Shown here piece after piece: positions 35,586 to 47,700 of a stretch of DNA of 64,000 nt. The number at the start of each line of letters is the position of its first letter. Positions within the stretch are counted from its first letter, which is position 1. The notes under the pieces are model-generated. The model did not search any database and was not told where the DNA came from. It was given only the letters and a program-made list of their open reading frames with translations. Where the stretch lies: contig OY727094.1 in assembly GCA_963402885.1 (NCBI GenBank), positions 7,566,501 to 7,630,500 on the forward strand. Reading direction: 5' to 3'. Made by a program: the position numbers and the translations under genes. This stretch comes from Antedon bifida. Taxonomy: Eukaryota > Echinodermata > Crinoidea > Comatulida > Antedonidae.

Positions 35586-37430
35586 TCAAAGTAAGCGTGA
35601 TTGTGGTACAGATAGTATACAACACCTGTGTCTGATTACGCACTCTGGTAAATTACAGACAATTTTCCATTTGTCGGTTTCAATATCATACATTTGAACC
35701 TCAGAATGTCTGTCCGAAAACTTGCCAGTATATCCGCCAATAATGTACACGCATTTGCTATAAACGCACACACCTGCTAAACTTACCCCAATCGGCATAC
35801 GCGCTAACGTCGACCACTGTTCATTTTTTGTATCGTAACATTCTACAGCGCGACAATCAACTCGTCGATTTTTACTATCCCGCGTGTTGCCGCCTATGAC
35901 GTATATTTTCTTACCCACGGAACACATAACATGGAAGGCTCTTGTCGAAGACATTGGCGCTTTAAACGTCCATTTATCATGGTTTGGATCGTAAACTTGT
36001 AATGCATTGCTGAAATGTCCACCGTCAACGACGCCGCCGGTGATGAAAAGTTTACCGCCTACAACTGCGCTGCTATGCCCAAATGTGTGAAGCGTTAGAG
36101 GTGCGACGTACTCCCAAGAGTCCGTGCCACTGTCATACCTTTCAACGCTTGCCAATCCTCCTTGAGTATTCTTCCCACCAACTGCATACAGATACGTATT
36201 CATCCCATCTAAAGAGAACAGGGAGCGTCTCTTTTTCATAGGACAGAGTTGACGCCATGTATCAAACCGTGGATTATACTGGTGAACCGTGCCAATGCTG
36301 TCAATACCTAAGGAATCACCAGAGAACTGGCCACCAGCTACGTACAAGAAATTATCCATGGTGGCCACAGCTAAATCGAGTCTTCGAATTGGCATGTCTG
36401 TGAACGGTTTCCAAACGTTTGTCTCAATATCACATACGTATGTTTGTTCACTGGTTAACCCTTGCATATCCTCACCACCTAAGACAACAAAGACGTCCGT
36501 TGTTGCACGTGTTAGAGTTTGGAAGGAATGCTGATGGTGTGGTAACAAATGGTATGACATTGCCTCTGTAATCAATGTTCGACACTCTGGTATGTCCATT
36601 AAAGCTTCCTCAGCTTGGACTTTGTTTACGATGTCATTGGGATGTATCAAAGGAAAACGAATGTGGGTCATAATAAGAGGGGCGTAGTCTTTTCGGTCTT
36701 GCCAATCGCTTCGTAACCATTCCATAACAGCTTCAAAAATCAAAATCTCAGACTTTGCCGACAGATCATCTCTACTTAAAAAGTGAATTATCTGTTGGCA
36801 AGACAGAGGTAAATGGAGATTACTTTCAATGACTTCACCAAAACTCTTAGCAATATACTCAACAACCTCATTCCTGATATCGTCCATGTGGAACTCTTTG
36901 GTGAGCAAAAAATAGTCTACACAATTCTTACACTTCAAACGCGCGATCATAAACTTCCCGCAGACGACATTAACTACTTCTATACGTAAAGTGTACGCAG
37001 TTCGAAGCGTTTCCCGCAAGTCGTCAAGTTCGCTCACATCGGAAGCATTCAGACTGGAAGTGTACACAACACCAAGAACAACAGACAATGCTGAGCTGCG
37101 GATACCAATCAACCTAAATTCCGACTTGTCTTGGTTACCTTTGGCTTCAAACAACTCCTTAAAATACGGACTACTCGCCACTAATATATTCTTATGCGCG
37201 AGATGTCGTTTACCGTCTGCAATAAGAGTGACGTCACAGTAATGTCCGTCCAGACGAAGTCTGTTCAGGTCGTCCATTACATGGTTTGTCCCGGGCGTTC
37301 GGCGAGAAGGTCGTCTTCTTGGGGATAAATTAATTTCTTTCATAGATATTTTTTTCCTACGTCCACGCCTAGGTGATAGATTGTTGACGGGTGATGTACA
37401 AGACGCATCCTTTGTCCTCCCAGGGCTCAT
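35586..37430 (-). CDS. Kelch-like protein (BTB-BACK-kelch), substrate adaptor for Cullin-3 ligase
   Basis: One long exon. From the first ATG (37430) it encodes 614 residues; the open frame upstream crosses a splice acceptor (ttgttttcttttcag, exon edge 37445), so an upstream exon, coding or untranslated, exists. N-terminal 50 residues are basic and Ser/Pro/Arg-rich. BTB follows (HYCDVTLIADGKRHLAHKNILVASSPYF), then BACK (YFLLTKEF, IHFLSRDDL, VMEWLRSDW, HIRFPLI), then six kelch blades with GG doublets (VVLGGED, LYVAGGQ, LYAVGGK, LFITGGV, IYVIGGN, VYIIGGY) and a W after each Y-D (for example YDPNHDKW). Family role: BTB-BACK binds Cullin-3 and the kelch propeller recruits substrates for ubiquitination. 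I cannot assign it to a particular KLHL member. Lacking introns over the domains is common in this family. Confidence 0.92.
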   Translation of the reverse strand: MSPGRTKDASCTSPVNNLSPRRGRRKKISMKEINLSPRRRPSRRTPGTNHVMDDLNRLRLDGHYCDVTLIADGKRHLAHKNILVASSPYFKELFEAKGNQDKSEFRLIGIRSSALSVVLGVVYTSSLNASDVSELDDLRETLRTAYTLRIEVVNVVCGKFMIARLKCKNCVDYFLLTKEFHMDDIRNEVVEYIAKSFGEVIESNLHLPLSCQQIIHFLSRDDLSAKSEILIFEAVMEWLRSDWQDRKDYAPLIMTHIRFPLIHPNDIVNKVQAEEALMDIPECRTLITEAMSYHLLPHHQHSFQTLTRATTDVFVVLGGEDMQGLTSEQTYVCDIETNVWKPFTDMPIRRLDLAVATMDNFLYVAGGQFSGDSLGIDSIGTVHQYNPRFDTWRQLCPMKKRRSLFSLDGMNTYLYAVGGKNTQGGLASVERYDSGTDSWEYVAPLTLHTFGHSSAVVGGKLFITGGVVDGGHFSNALQVYDPNHDKWTFKAPMSSTRAFHVMCSVGKKIYVIGGNTRDSKNRRVDCRAVECYDTKNEQWSTLARMPIGVSLAGVCVYSKCVYIIGGYTGKFSDRHSEVQMYDIETDKWKIVCNLPECVIRHRCCILSVPQSRLL

Positions 37431-37445
37431 CGATTTGCTCCTATT

Positions 37446-37857
37446 CTGAAAAGAAAACAATCGATAATTCGTTTAGTTAATTGATTCGAAATATTGAGAC
37501 GCTAATGATGTCACTGAAGTTCAAGTATCAACAATAAATAGGGTTAGGGTTAGGTAGAAGTAGACCTCCCCTTTTGGGACACCTTATTCAGAAGCCACCT
37601 TCCCCTGTGAATTGAAATACACGAGAATAAACATATGTTTTAACAATAGTCACTACTCTACGACCGACCCCTATCAGGGGACAGCCCTATAAAGGGAACG
37701 CTTTGTTGGGTCCCGAATGTTTCTCCTTAGACGTTCTGATAGACGATGGTGAATTGGTGTAGTAGGCCTAATGTGACTACGATGATTAGGTGTCTCAGGC
37801 TTTTGAAGTGTGAGGCAGAGTGCTCTCATTGTCTGCCAATGGTGGGGATGCAGTTAG
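37446..37857. other. Upstream of kelch exon; repeat remnants
   Basis: Probable intron or promoter side of the kelch gene. It has a short TTAGGG-like stretch (37541-37555, gggttagggttagg) and a degenerate copy of the gggacacc... interspersed repeat (about 37555-37735) also seen at 42635, 49390, 54185 and 55950. Confidence 0.45.
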
Positions 37858-38135
37858 TGATGATGATGATGATGATGGTGATAATGATACGATGATGATG
37901 ATGATGATGATGATGATGAGATGATGATGAGGATGATGATGATGATACGATGATGATATGATGACACGATGATGATGATGATGATGATGATAATGATGAT
38001 ACGATGATGATAATGATGATGATGCTATGCTGCTAAAGATGATCATGATGACGATGATGATACTATGCTGCTGCTGATAATGACGATCACGATGATGATG
38101 ATAATGATGACAACAATGATGATGATGATAATGAT
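37857..38135. repeat. GAT/ATG trinucleotide microsatellite, interrupted
   Basis: Long runs of gatgatgatg with gat-ac, gat-aat and ctgctg interruptions. The His/Ser-rich ORF on the other strand is a by-product. Confidence 0.95.
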
Positions 38136-40488
38136 AGGATGGTAGTGACGATTATAATGGACAATCATGGACAGTAAAATGCCCCATAGAACTGCTGATG
38201 AAAATTAGAATTGTAACTTCGGAAGAAATGGAAATAATTATACTATAAACATGATAGTGATTATACAGATTGGTGGTTCTGGTTATGGTAGATGATGGTA
38301 CTGTACAATATGTACGAATCAGATGGTAATGTGGTTTATTTAATGGTGTTAACGGAATTCACGTTCAGCGTTTACATCAGAGACTGTAATATCAGGAAAT
38401 CTTCCATCGATACGCACGCTGTGGGGAGGGGGAATTGGAAGTGATCCCCACCGCACAAACTTGAGTAGGCCTAACATGTTTATGACGGAAGTACAATCTA
38501 AAAAAACACTATGTACAGGTACTTACCAAATTCACATTCATCGTGCTGTCCATATACTACGTATTATATCAGTGAAAACGTATAACAAATTATAAAGCCG
38601 TCAACATGTAACGTTCTACATTCCGGTTGCCATATTCTCATAAATGGACCTATATACAGTGCTGTGTTCTAGAAGGATTTTAAATATAAATATGTAAACA
38701 GCTAACGCTTTCACTAGCGTATCATTTAAATCATAGTCGCATCTAGTATCTACAGAAACACGCTTTTCATTGGTTGATCTTCAATCAAGCGAATGCCGAG
38801 TACAATAGATGTTGGTTATCGTTGCTCGGGTACAATTCTCTATGCTCTTTCATGACCGGTGCCTTTTGTTTTCCGTTCTGTTCAGGCCTACTCATCCGTG
38901 TAAAGACATCAGGTCGATTATAGTATGCTACGCGTTGTGTGCCAATAAGTGCCTTTTAATTGATTTTACCACTATTTATATTCCGATATTTAGTCATTGT
39001 TGATGGGTGACTCAAATAGGTGTAACCATAATTCTATAATAAATATTCAATTTGGACGCAAGTCCAAATATTCGTTTTTCAATTCTAGGTAATGTAAGAA
39101 CACTTTTACGTTTGCTAAGTATGCTTTCAATAATTATACTACATACGACTCTTTTAACCTCACCAAACTACCGCGCGCGTTACGACGCGGTGTACGCGTT
39201 GTTCATCTTAAGAGTTATAATAGGGTTATTTATTCACCGGTGCGTAACTAAAATACGCTTAAATACGCGTATTATTAATATGAGTCGTCTGTCGGTGCAA
39301 TTTGAAATGTAATAAAAAATATATGAAAATATAGTAAGTAAGCCTAAATAATTGTGGAGCGTGTGAATACTCTGTTCGAAACAAGATGTTTTATAAACTG
39401 AAATTTGTTTTTTGATATGTTAAAGGATTAAGCGGTGATCAACAATACGATTTTATGTATTAATCACATAATCGATTTTTTCAGCAATACGCCCATTGAC
39501 TCATATAATTATAATTATTATAAGAAATGTAATGTTTAGAATGACAAGGTCGTTTTCTTTTACGTACTGTACCGAATGATACTGTTATCGTGCAATATTT
39601 GGTACCATCTGGAAATAAGTACAGTTGTTACATATCATCATGAAAAGCAAACAGCTCTGTAGAGTAAATACAGTAAAACAACGGTAAATTTTTCTAATAA
39701 TAAATCATGAATAAAACACATAACATAACATTAATTTTACATGGGGTAGACTTATAGCGACGGATAATGCAATATTTTGAAAGGGGTGCGGAGGGAGGCC
39801 AACAATGTAAATTTAAGTACTGAACTTAAACCTAAATTTCTATATCTTTTGCATTACAATTTACACCCATCCACTCCCCCTTGTTTGATTTGCCGATTGG
39901 TTAAACAATTCCTTAACGTACCTGTGTAAAAGTGCCAACCACGATACAGCTTGCTGGTATTGGTTGGGCATCAGGCGAGGTCAACAAACACTCCTCCTTG
40001 TGGGTATGTGACTTTATCTGTCTCCTCTGTCTGAGAAGTTGTCATATATGCTACTTTACCACACTCACGACCTCTTCGGCGTCACACAGAAGATCCACTA
40101 TACAAAACTATGGTAAAACAATACACCTACAGAACAGTACATACTGAATTATATTGGCTGAAAGTCTTTCAGAAGAAACTACTATCATTTCAGTTTCTTC
40201 CAAAACAACCAGTAGCCACAATGTATGCTATAGATATCACTAGTAGCTATGGATTCAGCTACTAAAACATATTCTTAGCCATGAAATTAAAAATCAACAA
40301 AAAGTAGAAGAAACATAGGCGCGCCTATCTAACAGGTTTTGTTTTGGGCAATGTTAACGTCTAGATGTTTCACTTGACTACTTTTCGGCAATCAGTATAA
40401 ATTGGTACCAATTTGATTTGATTTCAATAACCAGCACAGACAAAGGGAACTGGACAAAAAGCAAAATAAAATTCATTAGGATAGATTT

Positions 40489-40529
40489 GTAAATCCCCTT
40501 TTGGAGATAATCCCCGAAAGGGGATTTAC
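40489..40529. repeat. Hairpin, 13-bp perfect stem, probable LINE 3' end
   Basis: Arms gtaaatccccttt (40489-40501) and aaaggggatttac (40517-40529) pair exactly around a 15-nt loop. Read on the minus strand it is followed by an A/T-rich stretch (cctaatgaattttattttgc), like the other LINE tails here. Confidence 0.7.
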
Positions 40530-40639
40530 ATCCTGAGGGGTCCCGACTAGAAGGAATTTAGTAGTTCTATCCCTTACCAAGATACCGTGTAATTATAGTC
40601 AGGACAATTTGGAATTACACAGTAGACTAGTTACGGTAC

Positions 40640-40705
40640 ATCGTGGATAAGGACACGTGCCTCAGACATCTAGGTCTTGGGTTCATATCGTCCTGGATAC
40701 AGACA
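40640..40705 (+). mobile_element. tRNA-like sequence, possible SINE head
   Basis: tggataaggacacg resembles a Pol III A box (as in tRNA-Arg, tggataagg) and gggttcatatcg, about 33 nt further on, resembles a B box. The acceptor stem does not pair convincingly, so it is at best a tRNA-derived SINE remnant. Confidence 0.3.
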
Positions 40706-43700
40706 TCATCCAAGTCTCGATCATCTATGCATGGTTTTAAATCAACCTCACTGGACACGCATTAGTCCACCTAAAGTTAGTCAGTAAGAACTTTAAATAC
40801 ATTTAACAATAAATAATATCTAAAAAATAAACACAAATAATTCAATACATAAGATTCTGACGGTTCTTTATTTACAATTTTGGAATCATTTGGAAATTAG
40901 AACGATTGGTTTAATTCAATCATCCATTTATCATATTTTAAATACAAAACACCCACAGATTTAAACTCATTTTACGAGCTTTTTTTTTCAAATCACGGTT
41001 GCCAGGTACGCACCGATATTAACCCAATTTTACTGCAAGCTGCTCTTCATGAATGATAAAACATGAAATGCGTTAGAAAAAACACTTGGATGGAAATAAC
41101 AACTATATTAGACATCAGAAAAAATTTAAAACATAATTAAACAGAAAAAATAACGCCTCTCCATCTAAAGAAAGAAATCACTATTAATCTCCCGTAAATA
41201 AAGAAGTTATAGAGGCTTACAGTATTTGTTGTTTGTTGCTAGGTAACAAGCACCAAAACGCTACAAGCATACCATATATTATACTTTCTATACAGATAAC
41301 TCTGCTTATAACTTAACTATATCGCTCACAACTCTAAGCCACGGAGTTCCATCTTTTAAAATGATGACGTCACTCGTTAAGCAGTTTCTTTACAAACAAT
41401 ACGATCCAAGTACACATAATGTTACTATTCATTTATACACTAAATTTCAATTTCACTCCTAACAATTGTAGATAAACACTTACGCACTAAAGCGCAGTGC
41501 CACTCAACAAAATGATTGCCACACAGTAAAATACAAATGTACACACAATATAAAATTTGAAGATTTTTGTCTATACCTTTAAAAAATGTAGAATGGTTGA
41601 GAGTGGTAATTAAGGAGGAGGTACTATCATGTAGCCTGACAACTGTTACAGTACAGTACAGTACAAGTACATAATATATGCGTATGCTAAAGGGTAAATG
41701 TTAACAATAGAAAATACTCACTCCTAATATAATTACATTGAGAAAGAATGAATTCAAACACATTACTAAAAGCAAAACTAGATGTTATTATAATGGTACT
41801 CATTACCGCCATTTTGAACAATGCATTGTGGTCGTAATCGGACAAGGAGAGAAGCACGAATAATGTAAAGTTTAGAATCCATTCCTTTACGATTTTAAAT
41901 ATATGAATTTAATTCATCTATAAATCTCCCACAATGCATCATTCTAAATAAAATGGCCGAATGTATGTCGTACTATTGTATTTTTACTTTCTTAAAAATG
42001 TATTTTAAAATAAGAAATATTAAATATATAAAACACAATCATATACCACTATCAATATATGTATTAAAATACATTAATATCAAATACTGCACGGACTCTA
42101 GTAAAAGCCCACCTCCTGGAAATTGTTTTGATGGGCTTACATTTGAGGACCATGTATCAGCCAATACAGGGGTGCATCCCTGTAATAATTATTAAATATG
42201 GTTAGTGGACTTTTACCAAAGTCCGTATAATGATATGTATATTTTATTGTATATAAACATAACAAAAAAACACAATTTATGCATAATTTCTTCAACAATG
42301 GTGGGCTAGCATGATTAATATGTTTTTTTTTTGAAAATGTAAAGTTTATCGACAGAAAAAAAATATATTATAAAAAATGATGAAAACCCAATATTTACAT
42401 AAAGCTACACTTAAAATGAAACACACTTAATTCTAAAAAAATAAAATAAAAAAACTACAATAATAATAATAAATAACACAGTAATGATATTTTGCTTCTT
42501 TTTTAGATAAAAATAAAAAAATGGAAAATTCATGCTTTTTTGTGTTTAGTGAGGAAAACAAAGCATTGGGGCCAGAAGTGTCCAATTAAAATATAGTTGT
42601 TATAGTTGAAGTGTTTTAAAATGTATTCACTTATTAGGAAGTGTCCACTGAATAGAGGTTTTCCTCCTAAATGTGAACTGTACTTTATTTTAAATTCCAT
42701 TTTTGTCCCCTGAATGGATGTGTTCCAATGAATCATATAAACATGGCTCAATTAATTACTTTTAATTAAAATAATCAAAAACACAATCAAAATATCAATA
42801 CTATTATAATAACAATAATTTTAAATAGTAAATTATAATTCATTACAATAATTAACTAATTTCAATTTTATATTTTAATAAAATCTAACTTAATAATGAA
42901 TACTTTAACTATCCAATTTTTGGTGTCATATAAGAAAAGTTTTCCCTTTAAGCATATAATTCTATCAATCAAGCCTATGTATAAAAACAAGTCTAACACT
43001 ATCATTGAAAACCCAACAATTTTTTGTCATCAGCTCAATAATTTAATATTATAATTTTAATTCTAGCTAACTTTTCATCAAATGTATTCAAATTTTAGAT
43101 CAATTTTAAGTACATGATGTCACAATCAACAGTAAAAACATTTTTCAACAATTATTAGACCTTGAGCGTGAAATTGTTTATATTTTTGAAAGATTATATT
43201 GTACACAGATGTACGTGGCATTTGATATTTATAAATGAAAACGTATGCTGAAAAACGATTTAACACTTAATCGCGTGAACTACATCGTTGAACTACTTTC
43301 AGATTACGGTCCTATACCCACCCATTCAGCAAATTAAAACCGAGAGAAAGGTGGAAACCAAAATCTAATGCATTCGGAATTTTAGTTTGATAACAATTTT
43401 GTTGAGAATACCAAGGTTTTTTTAAAGATAAAAAGCAAGGAAATTCCTGATGTTTAAGTTGATATTAAAATGAATATTTTGATGTTTATTTTTCTATGTT
43501 GTTTTTTAACAATTAAATTACAGGTGGGATAATTATTACAAAGGTATATCATAAGCCACCTGTGCATGTGATACAATTAATTTGCATATGTGATACACTG
43601 CATTTGCATATGGAATACAATGCATTATCATTGGAGCTAATGGAAATAATGCATGTGTAAAACACTGTTTAGAATACACATTTTTTGTTTGTTTCATTAT

Positions 43701-44676
43701 ATTATGTTTGTACTCTGTTTTATTTAACTTATACTACATATTTATTCTTGAGCACACTCTTTATTGTATACTTGAATTTGTTATAATTTATGACAAAATG
43801 AATGAAAAAATACTGTAATCCAATCTCATCTGCCTTAAAGCCTCTTTACACTAGGCGAAATTTTAGTGAGACATTATTTGTTTGCATGGCAAATAAAAAC
43901 TGTTAAAGTTAGGTTTGCGATACACCATGTGTTCCCAAACGGATATAAAGTATGGTTGAGAGTGTCTTGACGTTTTCATTATATAACCCTTGAAGACATT
44001 GTAGAGCAACAACTGTAACGTTGAGACATTCTCAACTTTTACTTTTATTCCTTTCGCAGATAAATTGTGTCGACAACCTTTTTACTAGAGTTAGAGAGAT
44101 TTTTGTTTTAGTTGGTATGAAACTAATTTTGACTGGTAGTTGGAAATAATTAATTTTAATGGAAGTATAACTGTAATAATTGATAACCATACTACATAAA
44201 GGATGTTTTTTTATATGTAACAGTAATTCAATTCTAATTGTAACGAAAAGTGACAATTTATCAAACAGCAGCCGGACTTAAGTTTGCATTTATAACTAAT
44301 TGTGCTCTTTAATGTTTTCTTCTACAAAACGATTGTGTTGTGTTAAATTATAAGTGATAACGCAATACACCTGCAGCCATTAAAATTGTTTGTACATTAA
44401 AATAGTTGTCCATAAATTATAAGCATTTTTTAAACACCTGAAATTGTAGTGAACATGATTTTGAACACACTCACTTCTTTATTCTTTGACCCAATCGTAT
44501 TTTAACTGGGTTAGTAAATGCGTCCTAGTTGTGGATGAAATCACATGATTGAAGAATTATGAATTTTAAAATAAACATGATCAAGTATTATATAAACATC
44601 ACTGGCTATTCAATAATTATATAAATTAACTTTCATCAAATTTGTTTAAGTACATTAGAGGCTCGATGTAAGGTTT

Positions 44677-44682
44677 TTTATT
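44677..44682 (-). promoter_or_regulatory. Candidate polyadenylation signal of Dishevelled
   Basis: AATAAA on the minus strand, about 70 nt after the stop codon. It would give a very short 3' untranslated region; further signals downstream are possible. Confidence 0.3.
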
Positions 44683-44751
44683 GAATAAATTAATGAAGCC
44701 TATACTGCCTCAGCATGAGTGCTGAGAGAGTGTTTATACAGAGCAGCGCCC

Positions 44752-47700
44752 TCACATTACATCTACAAAGAACTCGCATGGATTTCCCATAGCCATACGG
44801 AAGGACTGCCTACTGCCTGATAGATCGGCTGGCATCTGACCTAGCTGTCGCGGTAACGGTGGAACGGGTACTTGTACTGGGATGTTCTCGCCTTGCATTC
44901 CACCTTGCATGCTTCCGGGACGGCTTGCGTTGATGGTTAAGTCTGACTCGCTTCCGCTCTCGCTGCCTTTGCTGTGAGATTTACTCTTCTCTTGGCTCTT
45001 TCCTGAACCGCTGCTTCCTAAAAAAGTTGAAAATAAAACGGTTCAGAAAGTTTTTAAGAAATCAATCATGGAGAGAAAATATTTTTAATCTTATTGTAAT
45101 TGAGCAATACTAAATAGAATAGAAAAAATAATTCAACTCATCATCTACCTTCTCTGTATAACCTAAGCTAACTAATAGTATGAACTAAGCAACATGTCTC
45201 AATTAAGTATTCATATATAATTATTGTAGCAAGTGCCCAATGTATTAAAGCATCTACAAAAAAATAGTATGTCTTTATTAGGCGGTGAATTGTGTGAAGT
45301 CGCTATGTTCAACTGAGGTTCTTCCAATTGTTACTCGGGGTACCCGAGTCTAGGACTTGCTCATTTTCTCCTCCTCCTCCATCTGGACACTATTGAGTAA
45401 AAAGTGCGATTTATAAAGTACTACTCCTCCCTTATTCGTTGTAGTATTGAGCTGGGATTTGGCATGAATATACTACAGGGACATGTCCTCAAAGCTATAG
45501 ATTTAATTTCAAACCGGATGCAGCTATATCATGTCTCGAAGATGGTACCGTATAGTCGTATTTGGTATCTACGTTATTGATGTGTGTGACGTTACATCCG
45601 GTCTTATGACGTCATTACAGCTTCTTTTGCTGTACCCCGAGTATCGCACATTCGTGCTTGTTTTTAATGGTCATGTTGCCTTCAACCGTGTTTGAAAGGG
45701 CCAAAATATGGTAGGTTTATCAAGGGATCATGTTAAAATTATCTACTGCAATTAATAATAATTAATAATACTTGCAATAATGTATGATTTTACTTTGAGG
45801 CAATCACTACAATAAACAGCATGTATCATGAAAAAAAGGTGGCTTGCTAACAATTTCATAAAAGGTAGAGAGTAAACAAAATGTAGTTACTGCAGTAACT
45901 GCAGTAGAATCATTTCCTGGTAGAAACAAAAGTTTCATCTTTACCTCCACTTCCAGCACTGCCTATACTGCCATTCCCAAAACTTGTATAACTGGCCGTG
46001 TCGAATGATGCGTAACCGCCGGCAACTTGTTGATAGCAAGGTGGCTGGCTGTTATAACTCATTTGAGATGCTGGGTAGGGGAGAGGAGGTGCGGGGGCCA
46101 TGGGTACCCAGTGGGGTGGTGCGCCAGGCAAGGGGGCGAGCACATCTTGGTCAGCTTCCGAGTGCTCGTCACCTAATGATAGTGCTGCCATATCTACAAG
46201 AGAATGCAATATTATATTTAAATATATGTTTTTTGTTTTAAACTATATATTATATATATATATGTCTACTTTTTTTGTCAATCAATATTGAAACATGAAC
46301 AATGGTGGTCTTATCAATAGGTCATTCGATACAGATAAACCTTATTTATTTAGTGGTAATAGCAGTAGTAGTAGTGGTTAAGGCTTTTTGACTATCATAC
46401 AGAAAGACCCACAGTCCGCTCTGTAAGCGAGTACCTGGTTGAAAATACTAGGAAGGACAAGGCAAGAACTAGCCACCCTACAACATAATGCCAAGGCTTA
46501 GTACATAGAGCTCCAAATAGCTCATTTCCCTTCGTTCAAAATAAACACAGGACTCGCGTTTATCTTAACTTTATATACTTATAGCAAGTAGTGACTTGTA
46601 AAAATATGAGCTGCACATGGAAATAAATTCTCAAATGGGAATCACAACCAAGACTCTATCCTCTACATGATATTTAAAAATGTTTAATTTGGTATAAATA
46701 ATATCAAAACCAAATTAAAATGAATTTGAAAAAAAGTTAAACTTACTTGAGCATAAATCACCAAAAACGTAATAGCACTGTTCTGAGAATGTAATCTTGT
46801 TAACTGTATGTTTTATATAATTCATCTTTAGCATATTGGTGGCGTATTTACGTGCGTCCCTCCTGTCTTGGAACCCTTCTACATGGTTAAACAACCATTC
46901 TACGACATCGGAACCTGTGTAATCGAAAAAGGTGACTAATTAACTATGAATTCTTCATGATTTCATTCATTCATTTTACACATAAAGTAACAAAAAAAAA
47001 CATAAGAAAAAACCTTGTTTAATACAATCATCGCTTATGTGTAGAATCTCAAGTAAGCCAAAAAGAGCTTTAGGGCTGAGTTTCATTAGCTGAGACATTA
47101 CAATGTACATGGTAAAACATGAAACAGATTTTTAGTTGAGTAGTCCTATAAATAGAAAAATTAAGATACAAATTTCATAGAAGCAAATTTATTAACTATA
47201 TAATGAATATTGATGGCTTAAATATTTTTTGATTTAGTTAAGTTTCATTTTCTAATCCTATTCTTTTTTAGTAACACTTTATTGAGGCTTTCTAAGCCTA
47301 GAAATATGTTTTTTTGTTAATAATTTACAGTAGGTGTGTTATAAAACAAATAATGAACGTTTTATATTTGTGCAAAGGGGAAAATAATTTAAATTGGCGA
47401 AAGATGAAATGTGTCATATTAACCTTCTTAATTCATTTCACCTCATGAAATTATTTGCCCCATTGCACTCATAAACATTAATTATTTAAATACTAACCTA
47501 TAAATGCACTTGGTATCTTGATTTTCAACCACATACGATCTCGGATATCTAAACCCGAATCTGGCGCAGCCATTGCACGTACTATGGACAGCATCGGTGT
47601 GTTGATAGTTAATGGTCCGATATCGTTGTAGCCTTTTGAAAAACAAACTTTAAACAAAAAATGAAAAAAATTGTTATTAAAAACACTGCAAGAGAAAGGT

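Larger units (their letters stand above)
38136..44676. other. Intergenic region between the kelch and Dishevelled genes
   Basis: About 6.5 kb without a recognisable gene. It includes a LINE-like tail with a 13-bp perfect stem (40489-40529), a tRNA-like piece (about 40640-40705) and a gggacac-type repeat remnant (42635-42725). The 5' exon and promoter of the kelch gene (minus strand) probably lie in the left part but could not be identified. Confidence 0.5.

Noticed and set aside
37431..37460. Kelch ORF start at 37460
   Set aside because: The codon is TTG and the stretch TTTTCTTTTCAG is a splice acceptor; the first ATG is at 37428-37430.
37541..37555. Interstitial telomere repeat
   Set aside because: Only two to three TTAGGG-like units; too short to mean anything.
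37795..38046. His/Ser-rich protein
   Set aside because: Translation of a GAT/ATG microsatellite.
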